From assembly GCF_001854325.1 (NCBI RefSeq), contig NZ_CP017754.1, positions 2,294,001 to 2,358,000 on the forward strand: a stretch of 64,000 bases of DNA, in the 5' to 3' direction. Shown in pieces: positions 9,050-17,410 of this stretch. This DNA comes from Cupriavidus malaysiensis. GTDB taxonomy: Bacteria > Pseudomonadota > Gammaproteobacteria > Burkholderiales > Burkholderiaceae. Numbering within the stretch: position 1 is the first letter of the stretch; each line of letters opens with the position of its first letter. The notes under the pieces are model-generated. The model was not told where the DNA came from. It worked only from the letters and a program-made list of their open reading frames with translations, and did no database searches. Position numbers and translations under genes: made by a program.

Positions 9050-11677
9050 ATGGGTGCCTCGTTCCATCTGTCCGGCTCGGGCGGTCGCACGGTCACGCTC
9101 AAGGGCGATGGCTTGCCGGAGCTGCTTGGACAGCCGGCGCTGACCGTGGTGCGCGTCGAGGGTCACGAGGATCTCTGCGAACTCTTCGAATACCGCGTCA
9201 CCCTCAAGACGCCGGACAGCCAGAATGAACTGTTCGGTCCGGCCGCCAATCTGGACATGCCAGGCCTGCAGGGACGGGAGTTGACCATCCGGATCGAGCT
9301 GGATGGGATGGGTACTCGCATGACTGGTCGCGTTGGCGCCGGCGTTCGTGAAGTCACCGGGCTGGTCACGCAGGTGGAAGGGCCGTCCAGCGAAGGACGG
9401 TCGCTGGCGTACACGCTGACGTTGCGGCCGTGGCTCTTCCTTGCTTCGCTTACTTCCGACTACCGGGTGTTCCAGCAGAAGACGGTGGTCGAGATTCTGG
9501 ATGAACTGTTGGCCGACTATACGTTCCCAGTGGAAAGGCGCCTCGACGTGGCGCGCTACCCCAAACGGGAATATCAGGTCCAGTACGGCGAGACTGACTA
9601 CACCTTCTTCAAGCGGCTTACGGAAGAGTGGGGTATTGCCTTCTTCTTCGAGCATTCGCAAGGCCGTCATCGGCTGGTGCTGAGCGATGGCAACGGGGCC
9701 TTCCGCAAGCCGCGATGCCCGGCGTATCACACCGTGCGGTGGCATGATTCCGTCGGCCGCATCGACGAAGAGCACATCTTCGAGTTTGCGACTATCGACA
9801 AGCTGGTGTCCGGCGCATGGGTGTCGAACGACTATGACTTCGGCAGGCCGCGGGCGGACCTGAGCGTTGGCACGCGGGACCCGCGCGATACGGCCCATGC
9901 CGACGGGGAGATCTACCAGTGGCCAGGCGATCACGCCCAGCCGGCGACGGGAAGCGATCCATGGCGGGAGGGAGACATGCTCTCCCGCATCCGCATCGAG
10001 GCGCTGCGCCAGAGCGGCAACCGCGCCGCCGGCAAGGGAAACCTGCGAGGTCTGGCAGCCGGCAATACCTTCAGGCTGACACATCACCCGCAGAAGCTGG
10101 CCAACATCGAGTACCTGGCCTATGCCACGAGCCTGACGCTGGAAGATGTCGCTGAAGAGTCTGGACAGGGCCAGCACTGGCAGTGCGAGCTGGCCTTCGA
10201 GGTTCAGACGGCCAAGGAAATTTTCCGGCCGCTGCGGGAGGTGCCGAAGCCCCGCACCCACGGGCCGCAGACCGCTACCGTGGTCGGCCCGGAGAATCAG
10301 CAGCTATGGGTCGATGAGTACGGGCGTGTCAAGGTGCAGTTCCACTGGGACCGGGTCGGCCAGCGCAACGAGAATAGTTCGTGCTGGATCCGGCAGTCGT
10401 CGGCCTGGCAGGGCGACCAGTTCGGCGCAAGCCATCTCCCCCGTATCGGGCAGGAGGTCATCGTCGATTTCCTCGGGGGCGATCCGGACTGCCCGATCAT
10501 CACGGGCCGGGTGCCCAATCGCGAGACCATGGCGCCGTGGACGCTGCCGAGCCAGCATACCTTGTCCGGGTTTCGCAGCAAGGAGCTGTTCGGAGAGCGC
10601 CACAACACCTTTCTGCAGGACGACACCCAGGGGCAGATCCAGACACAGATCGGCAGCGACCACCAGGCAACGCTGCTGAGCCTCGGCTATATCACGCGGG
10701 TGCCGAACGCCGAGGGACGCAAGGAAAAGCGCGGGGAAGGGTATGAATTGCGCACCGACGGCTGGGGTGTGCTGCGCGCGGCCAAGGGCATGCTGGTCAC
10801 GACGGAAGCGCGGCCTGGGGCACAGGCCCACCACAAGGACCTGGGCGAGACCGTGCAGCGGCTCGCCGGCGGCGGCGATGCGCAGCAAGCGCTGGGGGAT
10901 GCCGCGCAGCACCAGCAGGCGCAGGCGGGCGAGCAGCTCGATGTGGCGAAGGCGCTAGCAGCACAGAACGACGCGATTCGCGGCAGTGGCGAACAAGGGG
11001 AACTCAGCGCCCCGCACCTGGTGCTGGCCAGCCCGGCGGGGATTGGCGCGACCACCGCGGAGACGACACACCTGCACAGCGGCCGGCATACCGCCATCAC
11101 CAGTGGAGAGCACCTATCGGTCGCCACCGGGAAGAGTCTACTCGGTTGCTTTGCGGAACGCGCGGTGCTGTTCGCACGGCAACTCGGCATGCGCTTGTTC
11201 GCGGCTAAGGGCAAGATCGAATTGCAGGCGCAGTCCGATGATATCGAGATCATCGCGCAGAAGGTGCTCAAGTTGATCAGTGTCACGGACCAGATCGAGA
11301 TCAGTGCCAGGAAGGAGATCCTGGTCAACGCTGGAGGCAGCTACATCCGCCTCCATGCGGGCGGTATCGAGCAGGGGACGAATGGCAGTTGGAAGGCGCA
11401 TGCCAGCTCGCATGGGCTCCCCGGTCCGAAGATCTTGGCGCAATCCCTACCACCCATGCCGCAAGGGCTGCAAGGCAGTTACGACCAGGCTTTCGTTGCG
11501 ACCTGGGCCGGAACAAGGTTCCCGGCGTCGCAGGTTGGCTATCGCCTGCGTGATGCCGGCGGAAAGGTCATTGCCGAGGGTCTTACTGGCGAGAACGGGG
11601 AGACCGCGTTGTTGCAAAGCCAGGTTCCGGATGGCGTGACCGTGGAACTCTTCGACAAGCGAGGGAAGACGGCATGA
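9050..11677 (+). CDS. vgrG: T6SS spike protein VgrG (TssI)
   Basis: The 875-residue protein forms the trimeric spike at the tip of the Hcp tube. Its N-terminal gp27-like part runs to about residue 400 (blocks LCELFEYRVTL, QYGETDYTFFKRLTEEWGI). Next comes a gp5 OB-fold with LWVDEYGRVKVQFHWDR and SSCWIRQSSAWQGDQFG, then a repetitive DUF2345-type beta-helix segment. A short C-terminal beta domain (last ~65 residues, VGYRLRDAGGKVIAEGLTG) resembles a prealbumin-like adaptor, probably for effector docking. The ATG at 9050 follows a GGAGA motif. The stop overlaps the next ATG by 4 bp (ATGA), which couples it to the putative effector. Confidence 0.96.
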   Translation: MGASFHLSGSGGRTVTLKGDGLPELLGQPALTVVRVEGHEDLCELFEYRVTLKTPDSQNELFGPAANLDMPGLQGRELTIRIELDGMGTRMTGRVGAGVREVTGLVTQVEGPSSEGRSLAYTLTLRPWLFLASLTSDYRVFQQKTVVEILDELLADYTFPVERRLDVARYPKREYQVQYGETDYTFFKRLTEEWGIAFFFEHSQGRHRLVLSDGNGAFRKPRCPAYHTVRWHDSVGRIDEEHIFEFATIDKLVSGAWVSNDYDFGRPRADLSVGTRDPRDTAHADGEIYQWPGDHAQPATGSDPWREGDMLSRIRIEALRQSGNRAAGKGNLRGLAAGNTFRLTHHPQKLANIEYLAYATSLTLEDVAEESGQGQHWQCELAFEVQTAKEIFRPLREVPKPRTHGPQTATVVGPENQQLWVDEYGRVKVQFHWDRVGQRNENSSCWIRQSSAWQGDQFGASHLPRIGQEVIVDFLGGDPDCPIITGRVPNRETMAPWTLPSQHTLSGFRSKELFGERHNTFLQDDTQGQIQTQIGSDHQATLLSLGYITRVPNAEGRKEKRGEGYELRTDGWGVLRAAKGMLVTTEARPGAQAHHKDLGETVQRLAGGGDAQQALGDAAQHQQAQAGEQLDVAKALAAQNDAIRGSGEQGELSAPHLVLASPAGIGATTAETTHLHSGRHTAITSGEHLSVATGKSLLGCFAERAVLFARQLGMRLFAAKGKIELQAQSDDIEIIAQKVLKLISVTDQIEISARKEILVNAGGSYIRLHAGGIEQGTNGSWKAHASSHGLPGPKILAQSLPPMPQGLQGSYDQAFVATWAGTRFPASQVGYRLRDAGGKVIAEGLTGENGETALLQSQVPDGVTVELFDKRGKTA

Positions 11678-12546
11678 GCGAGGGAAAAGAGAATTCGCTT
11701 GGCAGCGGTGACGCCATCTACACCCCGGCGAGCTGGCAGGGGCGAGCCCAGGTACGGGTATCGTCCTGCGACAAGATGGTTCCCCCGGCAACGGACAAGA
11801 TCATAGGCCAGTGCATCTACTACTACCGGCCGGTCCATCCCGAGATTGTCGAGAAGAGTGGCGTCACGACCTGGGAAGCCGTGAAGGCATGGCTGACCGC
11901 ATGGGACCCGTGGGACGACCAGGATGTTGTCAGGAGACTGCTGCAGAACCGTGATGTCCTGATCCAGCCGTCCAGCGATTCGCCGCTGTGGTCGCGCGGA
12001 ATGAACTTCATGATGCGGCACATTGGCTGCGGGCATCAGCTGCCGAAGTACTACGTGGGGTATGGGTACTACTACTGCTCGAATTATGGGGAGAAGCTGT
12101 ATCCGCGGTTGACAGCCAAGGGGAAGACTTGGCTTGTGGATGCAAGGAGAAACTTGCAGAAGAACATGGAGCTTGGCTTGGCGCAGAACATGATGGGAGA
12201 TGTCATCTTGATTCCGTGCCGATTCAATAAGCGTCGTGGCTTCAGAATACAAGCCAAGCGGTTGGAGCTCGAACTGAATGGCGAAGATTTCAAGGCGTTC
12301 GCATTTAAGACCCACGTTCCTGCGTACTTGGACGGAGGATTAGCGGATCTTCCTCCGGACGATCTTCTGAGAATCGGTGGCCAGCCGAATACCGAAGAGT
12401 GGCTCGACGGGGCTACATGGGAGCAGGCCATTGATAGTGGGGCAGATGTCGGGAGGCACAAGTTGAATCAACCACGACAGACCATCAAGGAATCAGGGGA
12501 GGCGCTTGTGCGGGTGATTCAAGGCCTTCTGGCTGAAATGCAATGA
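11674..12546 (+). CDS. Putative VgrG-linked T6SS effector, unknown family
   Basis: I do not recognise this 290-residue protein. It overlaps vgrG by 4 bp upstream and its partner by 4 bp downstream, the usual arrangement for a VgrG-delivered toxin with its immunity gene. It has no signal peptide or membrane helix. Visible features are cysteines at 32, 47, 119, 135 and 182, a Cys-Gly-His at 119-121, an aromatic run GYGYYYC ending at 135, and a helix-like stretch LVDARRNLQKNMELGLA near 154-170. A C-terminal block contains THVPAYLDGGLADLPPDD (213-230). The Cys119/His121 and later His213 could form a hydrolase site, but that is speculation. A chaperone or adaptor is the main alternative. Confidence 0.6.
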   Translation: MSEGKENSLGSGDAIYTPASWQGRAQVRVSSCDKMVPPATDKIIGQCIYYYRPVHPEIVEKSGVTTWEAVKAWLTAWDPWDDQDVVRRLLQNRDVLIQPSSDSPLWSRGMNFMMRHIGCGHQLPKYYVGYGYYYCSNYGEKLYPRLTAKGKTWLVDARRNLQKNMELGLAQNMMGDVILIPCRFNKRRGFRIQAKRLELELNGEDFKAFAFKTHVPAYLDGGLADLPPDDLLRIGGQPNTEEWLDGATWEQAIDSGADVGRHKLNQPRQTIKESGEALVRVIQGLLAEMQ

Positions 12547-13859
12547 GTCGCCGCTGGCTGGTCGGATTCGCTATTTTCGGGGTGCTGCTCGGCATCATTG
12601 GATATGGATGTGGGGGAACTTGGATGTGGACGAATCGTGCAACGGTACTACGCCATGACAAGCCGTACGGTGGTGCGGATTTTCGGGTGAAAGGCAATCA
12701 GCTACTCTGGCTGAAGGTCTCCCCGCCTCTTGATACTCTCAAGCCCCGTAGCGAATGGAGAGATCCGATGATCGCGGAGCCCACGGAACCGTGGATGAAC
12801 AACGTACACGAGACACTGAACCGCTACACAGTTCGCTTCTTCACCGGGAGCTTCGAGCAGGATCTGACTAAGCGCTTCGAGCAGTTTGGCCAGAACGCGA
12901 CTTGGTGGGTCAGCCCGGATTGGAAGGTGATCTATATCGCCACCGAATGGACCGATTACAAGCAGGGCAACGGACCCGACGGCTATGGTGTGACGCTCCA
13001 CAAACTCTGGAAGAGCACTGACGGTGGCATGACATGGAGGCGCCTCGCTTGGCCCGAGGTGAACAATATCGGTCAGTTGTCTTTTCTGGATGCCGATCGC
13101 GGCTACGCGATCGGCTGGGGCCCTCGCATCTGGCGTACGGCGGACGGTGGAGAACACTGGGAAGAGGTCAAGGCACCTGCGCTCGCATACGAAGTGGATT
13201 CCGAGCGGACTCGTGCGGCGCAAATGAGCGCAAGAGCAGATGTGCGGCCGATCAAGGGGACGCGCTTTGAATTGACGGCGGCATCCCTGGAGAAAAACGG
13301 AGTACTGTTTTTTGCCTTCTTCTCACCGGAGCCATATCGCGGACAGAAGGCAGTGAGCCTGGTGTACGCGCTCCGTTGGGAGGACCCAGCGGACATCTTT
13401 GCGCGTGCCGATGAGCCCCGTGGCCCGGAGATCGTCATTCCCGAGGCGACTGTGGTGGATGTGTTGTGGGTCCGGGGCGGAGAACGGGGGCCGCGAGGCA
13501 ATGCGCTGTACCTGCTGACGGAGCAGGGCCTGCCGCACAACCATGACATTCCCCATGACACGGATCGTGCGCGTCCGGCTGGCGTCTGGCGGTGGACGGG
13601 TGAGCGTGCGACACACCTGAAGACATTCGATGACGATATCCGGCCCGACGCGCTCTACGTGGGCAAGGACGGCTTGCTCTTGATCGACGCGAGCAGCAGC
13701 AGGAATGAACACGATATTGCGCTCGTCAGCCGGGACGGCGGCGAAAGCTGGACAAGGCAGGACGAAGGGCCGGGCGCAGCCGGTGGACATTTTGAGAACG
13801 GTGGCACCACCAAGTGGCGCTACTTCGGCTATTCGCTGTTGAGCCGTGAGATTCACTGA
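12543..13859 (+). CDS. Putative T6SS immunity protein, membrane-anchored BNR/Asp-box propeller
   Basis: The 438-residue protein begins with a single hydrophobic segment (about residues 6-24) preceded by two arginines, so it is likely anchored in the inner membrane with a periplasmic body. It contains three clear Asp-box motifs: STDGGMTW at 158-165, TADGGEHW at 199-206 and SRDGGESW at 396-403. These mark a sialidase-like/BNR beta-propeller fold. No catalytic residues of a glycosidase are evident. The start overlaps the effector stop by 4 bp. Position and predicted periplasmic placement suggest it neutralises the upstream toxin in the periplasm. The propeller fold is seen in the motifs; the immunity role is inferred. 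Confidence 0.6.
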   Translation: MSRRWLVGFAIFGVLLGIIGYGCGGTWMWTNRATVLRHDKPYGGADFRVKGNQLLWLKVSPPLDTLKPRSEWRDPMIAEPTEPWMNNVHETLNRYTVRFFTGSFEQDLTKRFEQFGQNATWWVSPDWKVIYIATEWTDYKQGNGPDGYGVTLHKLWKSTDGGMTWRRLAWPEVNNIGQLSFLDADRGYAIGWGPRIWRTADGGEHWEEVKAPALAYEVDSERTRAAQMSARADVRPIKGTRFELTAASLEKNGVLFFAFFSPEPYRGQKAVSLVYALRWEDPADIFARADEPRGPEIVIPEATVVDVLWVRGGERGPRGNALYLLTEQGLPHNHDIPHDTDRARPAGVWRWTGERATHLKTFDDDIRPDALYVGKDGLLLIDASSSRNEHDIALVSRDGGESWTRQDEGPGAAGGHFENGGTTKWRYFGYSLLSREIH

Positions 13860-13933
13860 ATGCGATGGGAATCGGGAGAAGACGGTGCCTCTAAAGGATA
13901 CGGACCGCATTGTGTGGGAAGGGGATTGAGAGT

Positions 13934-14215
13934 ATGAGTCTAGGCATCATCATAGTTGGAGACCGCACCGATCACGGCGGCAAGGTGATCAGTGGCTCGC
14001 CGACGCATACGATCGGCGGCAAGCCGATCGCGCGCCTGCACGACCTGGTGGATTGTCCGCTGAAGTATCCGAACGGCCGTCCTCACGGCGTCAACAAGAT
14101 CATCGAGGCTCACCCGACCTTTACAGTCGGCGGGATAGCGGTGGCGGTTGAAGGTTGCCGTACGGAATGCGGCTGCAGACTGATGGCGTGCGGCAGCGCC
14201 TCCGTGGGAGATTGA
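13934..14215 (+). CDS. PAAR-domain spike-tip protein
   Basis: The 93-residue protein is a single PAAR domain: it starts MSLGIIIVGDRTDHGGKVIS and contains SPTHTIGGKPIARLHD, CPLKYPNGRPHGVNKI and the paired C-terminal cysteines CRTECGCRL that close the zinc site. PAAR proteins cap the VgrG trimer with a sharp metal-stabilised cone. No C-terminal toxin domain is attached, so it is a structural tip rather than an evolved effector. The ATG at 13934 is preferred over the in-frame TTG at 13910. tssJ begins 2 bp after its stop. Confidence 0.92.
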   Translation: MSLGIIIVGDRTDHGGKVISGSPTHTIGGKPIARLHDLVDCPLKYPNGRPHGVNKIIEAHPTFTVGGIAVAVEGCRTECGCRLMACGSASVGD

Positions 14216-14217
14216 GC

Positions 14218-14736
14218 ATGCATGAATGGCGCCGGCCCGCCGCAGCGCTTCTGTCGCTGCCGGTTCTGCTTCTTGCCGCATGTACAGTGCCCCCGTCAAC
14301 CACCCCGAAAGAGCAGATCAAGCTTGACTTGGCTGTCAGTGCTGGCGCGGCGGTCAATCCGGATGACCAGGACAGGGCATCGCCGGTTCTCGTGCGTGTC
14401 TACGAACTCAAGACCGAATCCACGTTTCAGGGCGCGGATTACTTCTCGCTCGACAAGAACGATAAGACGGTTCTCACCCAGGACATGCTGGCTCGCGACG
14501 AGTTCATCCTGCGTCCCGGTGAGTCGAGAGACATCGAGCGGAAGCTGAATCGTGACACGACCACGCTGGGCATCCTGGTCGGTTACCGGGATCTTGCCAA
14601 GGCGACCTGGCGTACCGTCTACAAGCTGCCGCCGGCACCCGAAGTGGCGTGGTACCGCGCCGTGGTGCCGGCACGCAAGGTCAAGCTCCAGGTCGTTCTC
14701 GACCAGCAATCGATAACCGTATCCCAACCCGACTGA
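14218..14736 (+). CDS. tssJ: T6SS outer-membrane lipoprotein TssJ
   Basis: The 172-residue protein has a lipoprotein signal peptide: charged MHEWRRP, a hydrophobic core and lipobox LAAC with the acylated Cys at 22. The mature part contains VLVRVYELKTESTFQGADYFSL and RDIERKLNRDTTTLGILVGYRD-like blocks typical of TssJ (VasD/Lip). TssJ sits in the outer membrane and binds the periplasmic domain of TssM, nucleating the membrane complex. The ATG at 14218 puts the Cys at the right distance; upstream in-frame codons do not form a signal peptide. Confidence 0.96.
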   Translation: MHEWRRPAAALLSLPVLLLAACTVPPSTTPKEQIKLDLAVSAGAAVNPDDQDRASPVLVRVYELKTESTFQGADYFSLDKNDKTVLTQDMLARDEFILRPGESRDIERKLNRDTTTLGILVGYRDLAKATWRTVYKLPPAPEVAWYRAVVPARKVKLQVVLDQQSITVSQPD

Positions 14737-14739
14737 TTC

Positions 14740-16083
14740 ATGAGCTGGTATAACAAGGTCGTCTGGAGCGAAGGGCTCTTCCTTCGCCCCCAACTGTTCC
14801 AGCAGCAAGAGCGCTATCTGGAGCATTTTGCTCACAAGCGTGCCGCAGCGTTGAGCCCGTTCTTCTGGGGTTTCCATCATTTTGCGGTGGATACGGAGGC
14901 CCTCGCTTTGGGAAAGCTGGTGGTGTCCGGGGCTGCCGGCATCTTCCAGGATGGCACGCCATTCGACGCGCCGGCCCATGCCAAGCTGCCCGCTCCGTTG
15001 GCACTGCGCCATGAGCACCTGAACCAGACCATCTTCCTGGCTGTGCCCATTCGAACCCCGAATGCGGAAGAGACCAACTTCGAGGACTCGCCTGATTCTC
15101 TGGCCCGCTTTCGCAGCTTCGAAGAAGAGCTGCTCGACGCCAATTCGATTGCCCAGGGGCCGAAGCTGGTGCAACTGGGCGACCTGCGCTTGCGGCTGCT
15201 TCCAGCGCGGGAGCTGACCCAGTCCTGGCTCGGACTGCCGCTGGCCAGGGTCAGCGAGATCCGTGCGGACGGCAGCGCCCGCCTGGACCCGGCACTGATC
15301 CCGCCCGTCAACGTCTATACCGCCAGCGCGCTGCTACATACCTGGCTTGGCGAGATCCACGGTCTGCTGCGTCTGCGCGCGACCGCGATGGCCGAGCGGC
15401 TGGCGGCTTCGAGCACCCGTGGCGGAGACTCCGCGGAAGTCTCGGAATATCTGATCCTGCAATTGCTGAACCGCTGTGAGCCGATCCTGACGCACATGCT
15501 GGAAGCCAAGGCAGCGTCGCCGGAAGCGCTTTACGTTGAGCTGACGGCGCTGGCGGGTGAGCTTTCCACGTTCGTGCGCACGGCGACGCGTCGCCCGAAC
15601 ACCTACGATGCTTACCGGCACGACGAGCCCCACACCTGCATCAAGCCGGTGGTGGACGACCTGCGCTTCCTGCTGAACGTCGTGCTTGAGCGCAGCGCAC
15701 AACGCTTCGAGTTGCGAGACCAGTCTCATGGCATTCGCGTGGCGGTGCTGGATCCGGCGGAGTTTGACCGTTTTGGGACGTTCGTGCTCGCGGTGGGGGC
15801 GCAGATGCCGGCGGATGTGCTGCAGAAGCGCTTTCCGGCGCAAGCAAAAGCGGGGCCGTCCGAACGCTTGGGCGAGCTGATCCGTTCCCACCTGCCGGGG
15901 ATTCCCCTGCACGCGATGCCGGTTCCGCCGCGACAGATTCCCTTCCATGCCGGGCAGGTTTACTTCGAATTCGCGAAGGACCATCCGCTGTGGGGCCAGG
16001 TGCAGCGCAATGGCGGTTTGGCCTTGCATGTGGCCGGGACTTTTCCCGAATTGCGACTTGAACTGTGGGGCGTGCGCGGCTGA
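14740..16083 (+). CDS. tssK: T6SS baseplate-membrane adaptor TssK
   Basis: The 447-residue protein starts MSWYNKVVWSEGLFLRPQLF, the signature N-terminus of TssK (VasE/ImpJ). It is followed by QQERYLEHFAHKRA and, near the middle, LPLARVSEIRADG. TssK is a trimeric cytoplasmic protein that connects the baseplate to TssL and TssM; its fold is related to phage receptor-binding proteins. It begins 3 bp after the tssJ stop and its TGA shares a base with the tssL ATG, so the tssJ-K-L genes are translationally coupled. Confidence 0.97.
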   Translation: MSWYNKVVWSEGLFLRPQLFQQQERYLEHFAHKRAAALSPFFWGFHHFAVDTEALALGKLVVSGAAGIFQDGTPFDAPAHAKLPAPLALRHEHLNQTIFLAVPIRTPNAEETNFEDSPDSLARFRSFEEELLDANSIAQGPKLVQLGDLRLRLLPARELTQSWLGLPLARVSEIRADGSARLDPALIPPVNVYTASALLHTWLGEIHGLLRLRATAMAERLAASSTRGGDSAEVSEYLILQLLNRCEPILTHMLEAKAASPEALYVELTALAGELSTFVRTATRRPNTYDAYRHDEPHTCIKPVVDDLRFLLNVVLERSAQRFELRDQSHGIRVAVLDPAEFDRFGTFVLAVGAQMPADVLQKRFPAQAKAGPSERLGELIRSHLPGIPLHAMPVPPRQIPFHAGQVYFEFAKDHPLWGQVQRNGGLALHVAGTFPELRLELWGVRG

Positions 16084-17399
16084 TGGAAAAGACCATGAAC
16101 GACGAAAATACCGGTACCACCGTTGCCACAGAGCCGGGGGGGCTTGGCAATGCCGCGCTGAATGCTCCGTCCGGCCGCGCCCCGCGGGCGGCCGCGCCAG
16201 CCAGACGCACCGCATGGCGCTGGATGACTCCTGAAACGCAGGAGCAGCGTGCCGAGCGTATCGCAAAGGCAGACAATCCGCTGTTGGCTGCGGCGCAGCC
16301 TTTGCTGCGCGCGCTGGCTGACCTGCCAGCGGACCTCCGTCACGCCGCCACGGCGACCGATGCACTCAAGCGCCTCCTGATGGAGGAAATCCGCCAGTTC
16401 CAGGCCGTTTGCGAGCGAGCCAATATTCGTCGCGAGCATGTGCTGGCCGCCCGCTACACCCTCTGCACGGCGTTGGACGAGGCGGCGAACGCCACATATT
16501 GGGGCCGTGAATACAACTGGGCCACGCAGAGCCTGCTGATCCAATGCCACCAGGAGAATGATGGCGGAGAGAAGGTCTTTCAGGTGCTGGGCAGGTTGGT
16601 GAATTCGCCGCAGGAGCATATAGACGTCATCCAGGTGATCTTCCAGACCCTGTGCCTGGGCTTTCAGGGCCGCTATGGCAAACGGCCCGATGGGGATCGT
16701 GAACTTGCCGCTATCCGTCAACGTCTGCTAAGCCTGATTACCTCGGCGCGGGGAAGCGTGCCACAGGATCTGTCGCCGCACTGGCGTGGCGAGCCGGCTG
16801 GCAAGTTGAAGCTGATGCGCTCAGTGCCGGTGTGGGTCACCGCCTGTGTGCTGACCCTGACCTTGTTCGGGATGTTTGCGTGGTTCAAGTACCAGTTGCT
16901 GCTGCGCTCGCACGATCTCGAGCAGCAGATTCTGGCGATTGGCCGTGCCACGCCGCCCGAGCCGCCAAAGGCGCTGCGGCTTGCAGAGCTGCTCAAGGAG
17001 GAGATCGCGAGAGGCGTCGTCAGCGTCAAGGAGGACAGTGTGCACAGCGAAGTCACTTTCCGAGGCGACGACATGTTCGGCGCCGGGCAGGTGGAGGTGA
17101 GCGACAGGGTCCTGCCTGTGTTGGACAAGGTGGCGAGCGAGATCAACAAGGTGACGGGCAAGGTGACCGTGATCGGTCATACCGACAATGTGCCGATCAA
17201 GACGGCCAGGTTTCCGTCGAACCAGGCGCTTTCCGAAGAACGGGCCACCACGGTGATCGAGTATCTGGCCGGCAAGGGCGTGGCCAAGGGCCGCCTGGAG
17301 GCAATCGGCAAGGGCGACAGCGAGCCGCTCGGGCCAAACACGACTGCGGCTGAGCGCTCCAGGAACCGGCGCGTGGAAATCGTGGTAACGCAATCATAG
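16083..17399 (+). CDS. tssL: T6SS inner-membrane protein TssL with C-terminal OmpA domain
   Basis: The 438-residue protein joins two modules. Residues ~50-260 are the DotU/IcmH domain (ARYTLCTALDEAANATYWG, WATQSLLIQCHQEN, GGEKVFQVLGRL, FQTLCLGFQGRYG), which ends in one transmembrane helix VWVTACVLTLTLFGMFAWF. The periplasmic C-terminus is an OmpA-like peptidoglycan-binding domain with GHTDNVPIKTARFPSNQALS, RATTVIEYLAGKGV and the closing AERSRNRRVEI. TssL recruits TssK and TssM; the OmpA extension anchors the membrane complex to the cell wall without needing a separate TagL. The ATG at 16083 overlaps the tssK stop (TGATG). Confidence 0.95.
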   Translation: MEKTMNDENTGTTVATEPGGLGNAALNAPSGRAPRAAAPARRTAWRWMTPETQEQRAERIAKADNPLLAAAQPLLRALADLPADLRHAATATDALKRLLMEEIRQFQAVCERANIRREHVLAARYTLCTALDEAANATYWGREYNWATQSLLIQCHQENDGGEKVFQVLGRLVNSPQEHIDVIQVIFQTLCLGFQGRYGKRPDGDRELAAIRQRLLSLITSARGSVPQDLSPHWRGEPAGKLKLMRSVPVWVTACVLTLTLFGMFAWFKYQLLLRSHDLEQQILAIGRATPPEPPKALRLAELLKEEIARGVVSVKEDSVHSEVTFRGDDMFGAGQVEVSDRVLPVLDKVASEINKVTGKVTVIGHTDNVPIKTARFPSNQALSEERATTVIEYLAGKGVAKGRLEAIGKGDSEPLGPNTTAAERSRNRRVEIVVTQS

Positions 17400-17410
17400 A
17401 GAAGAACGGT

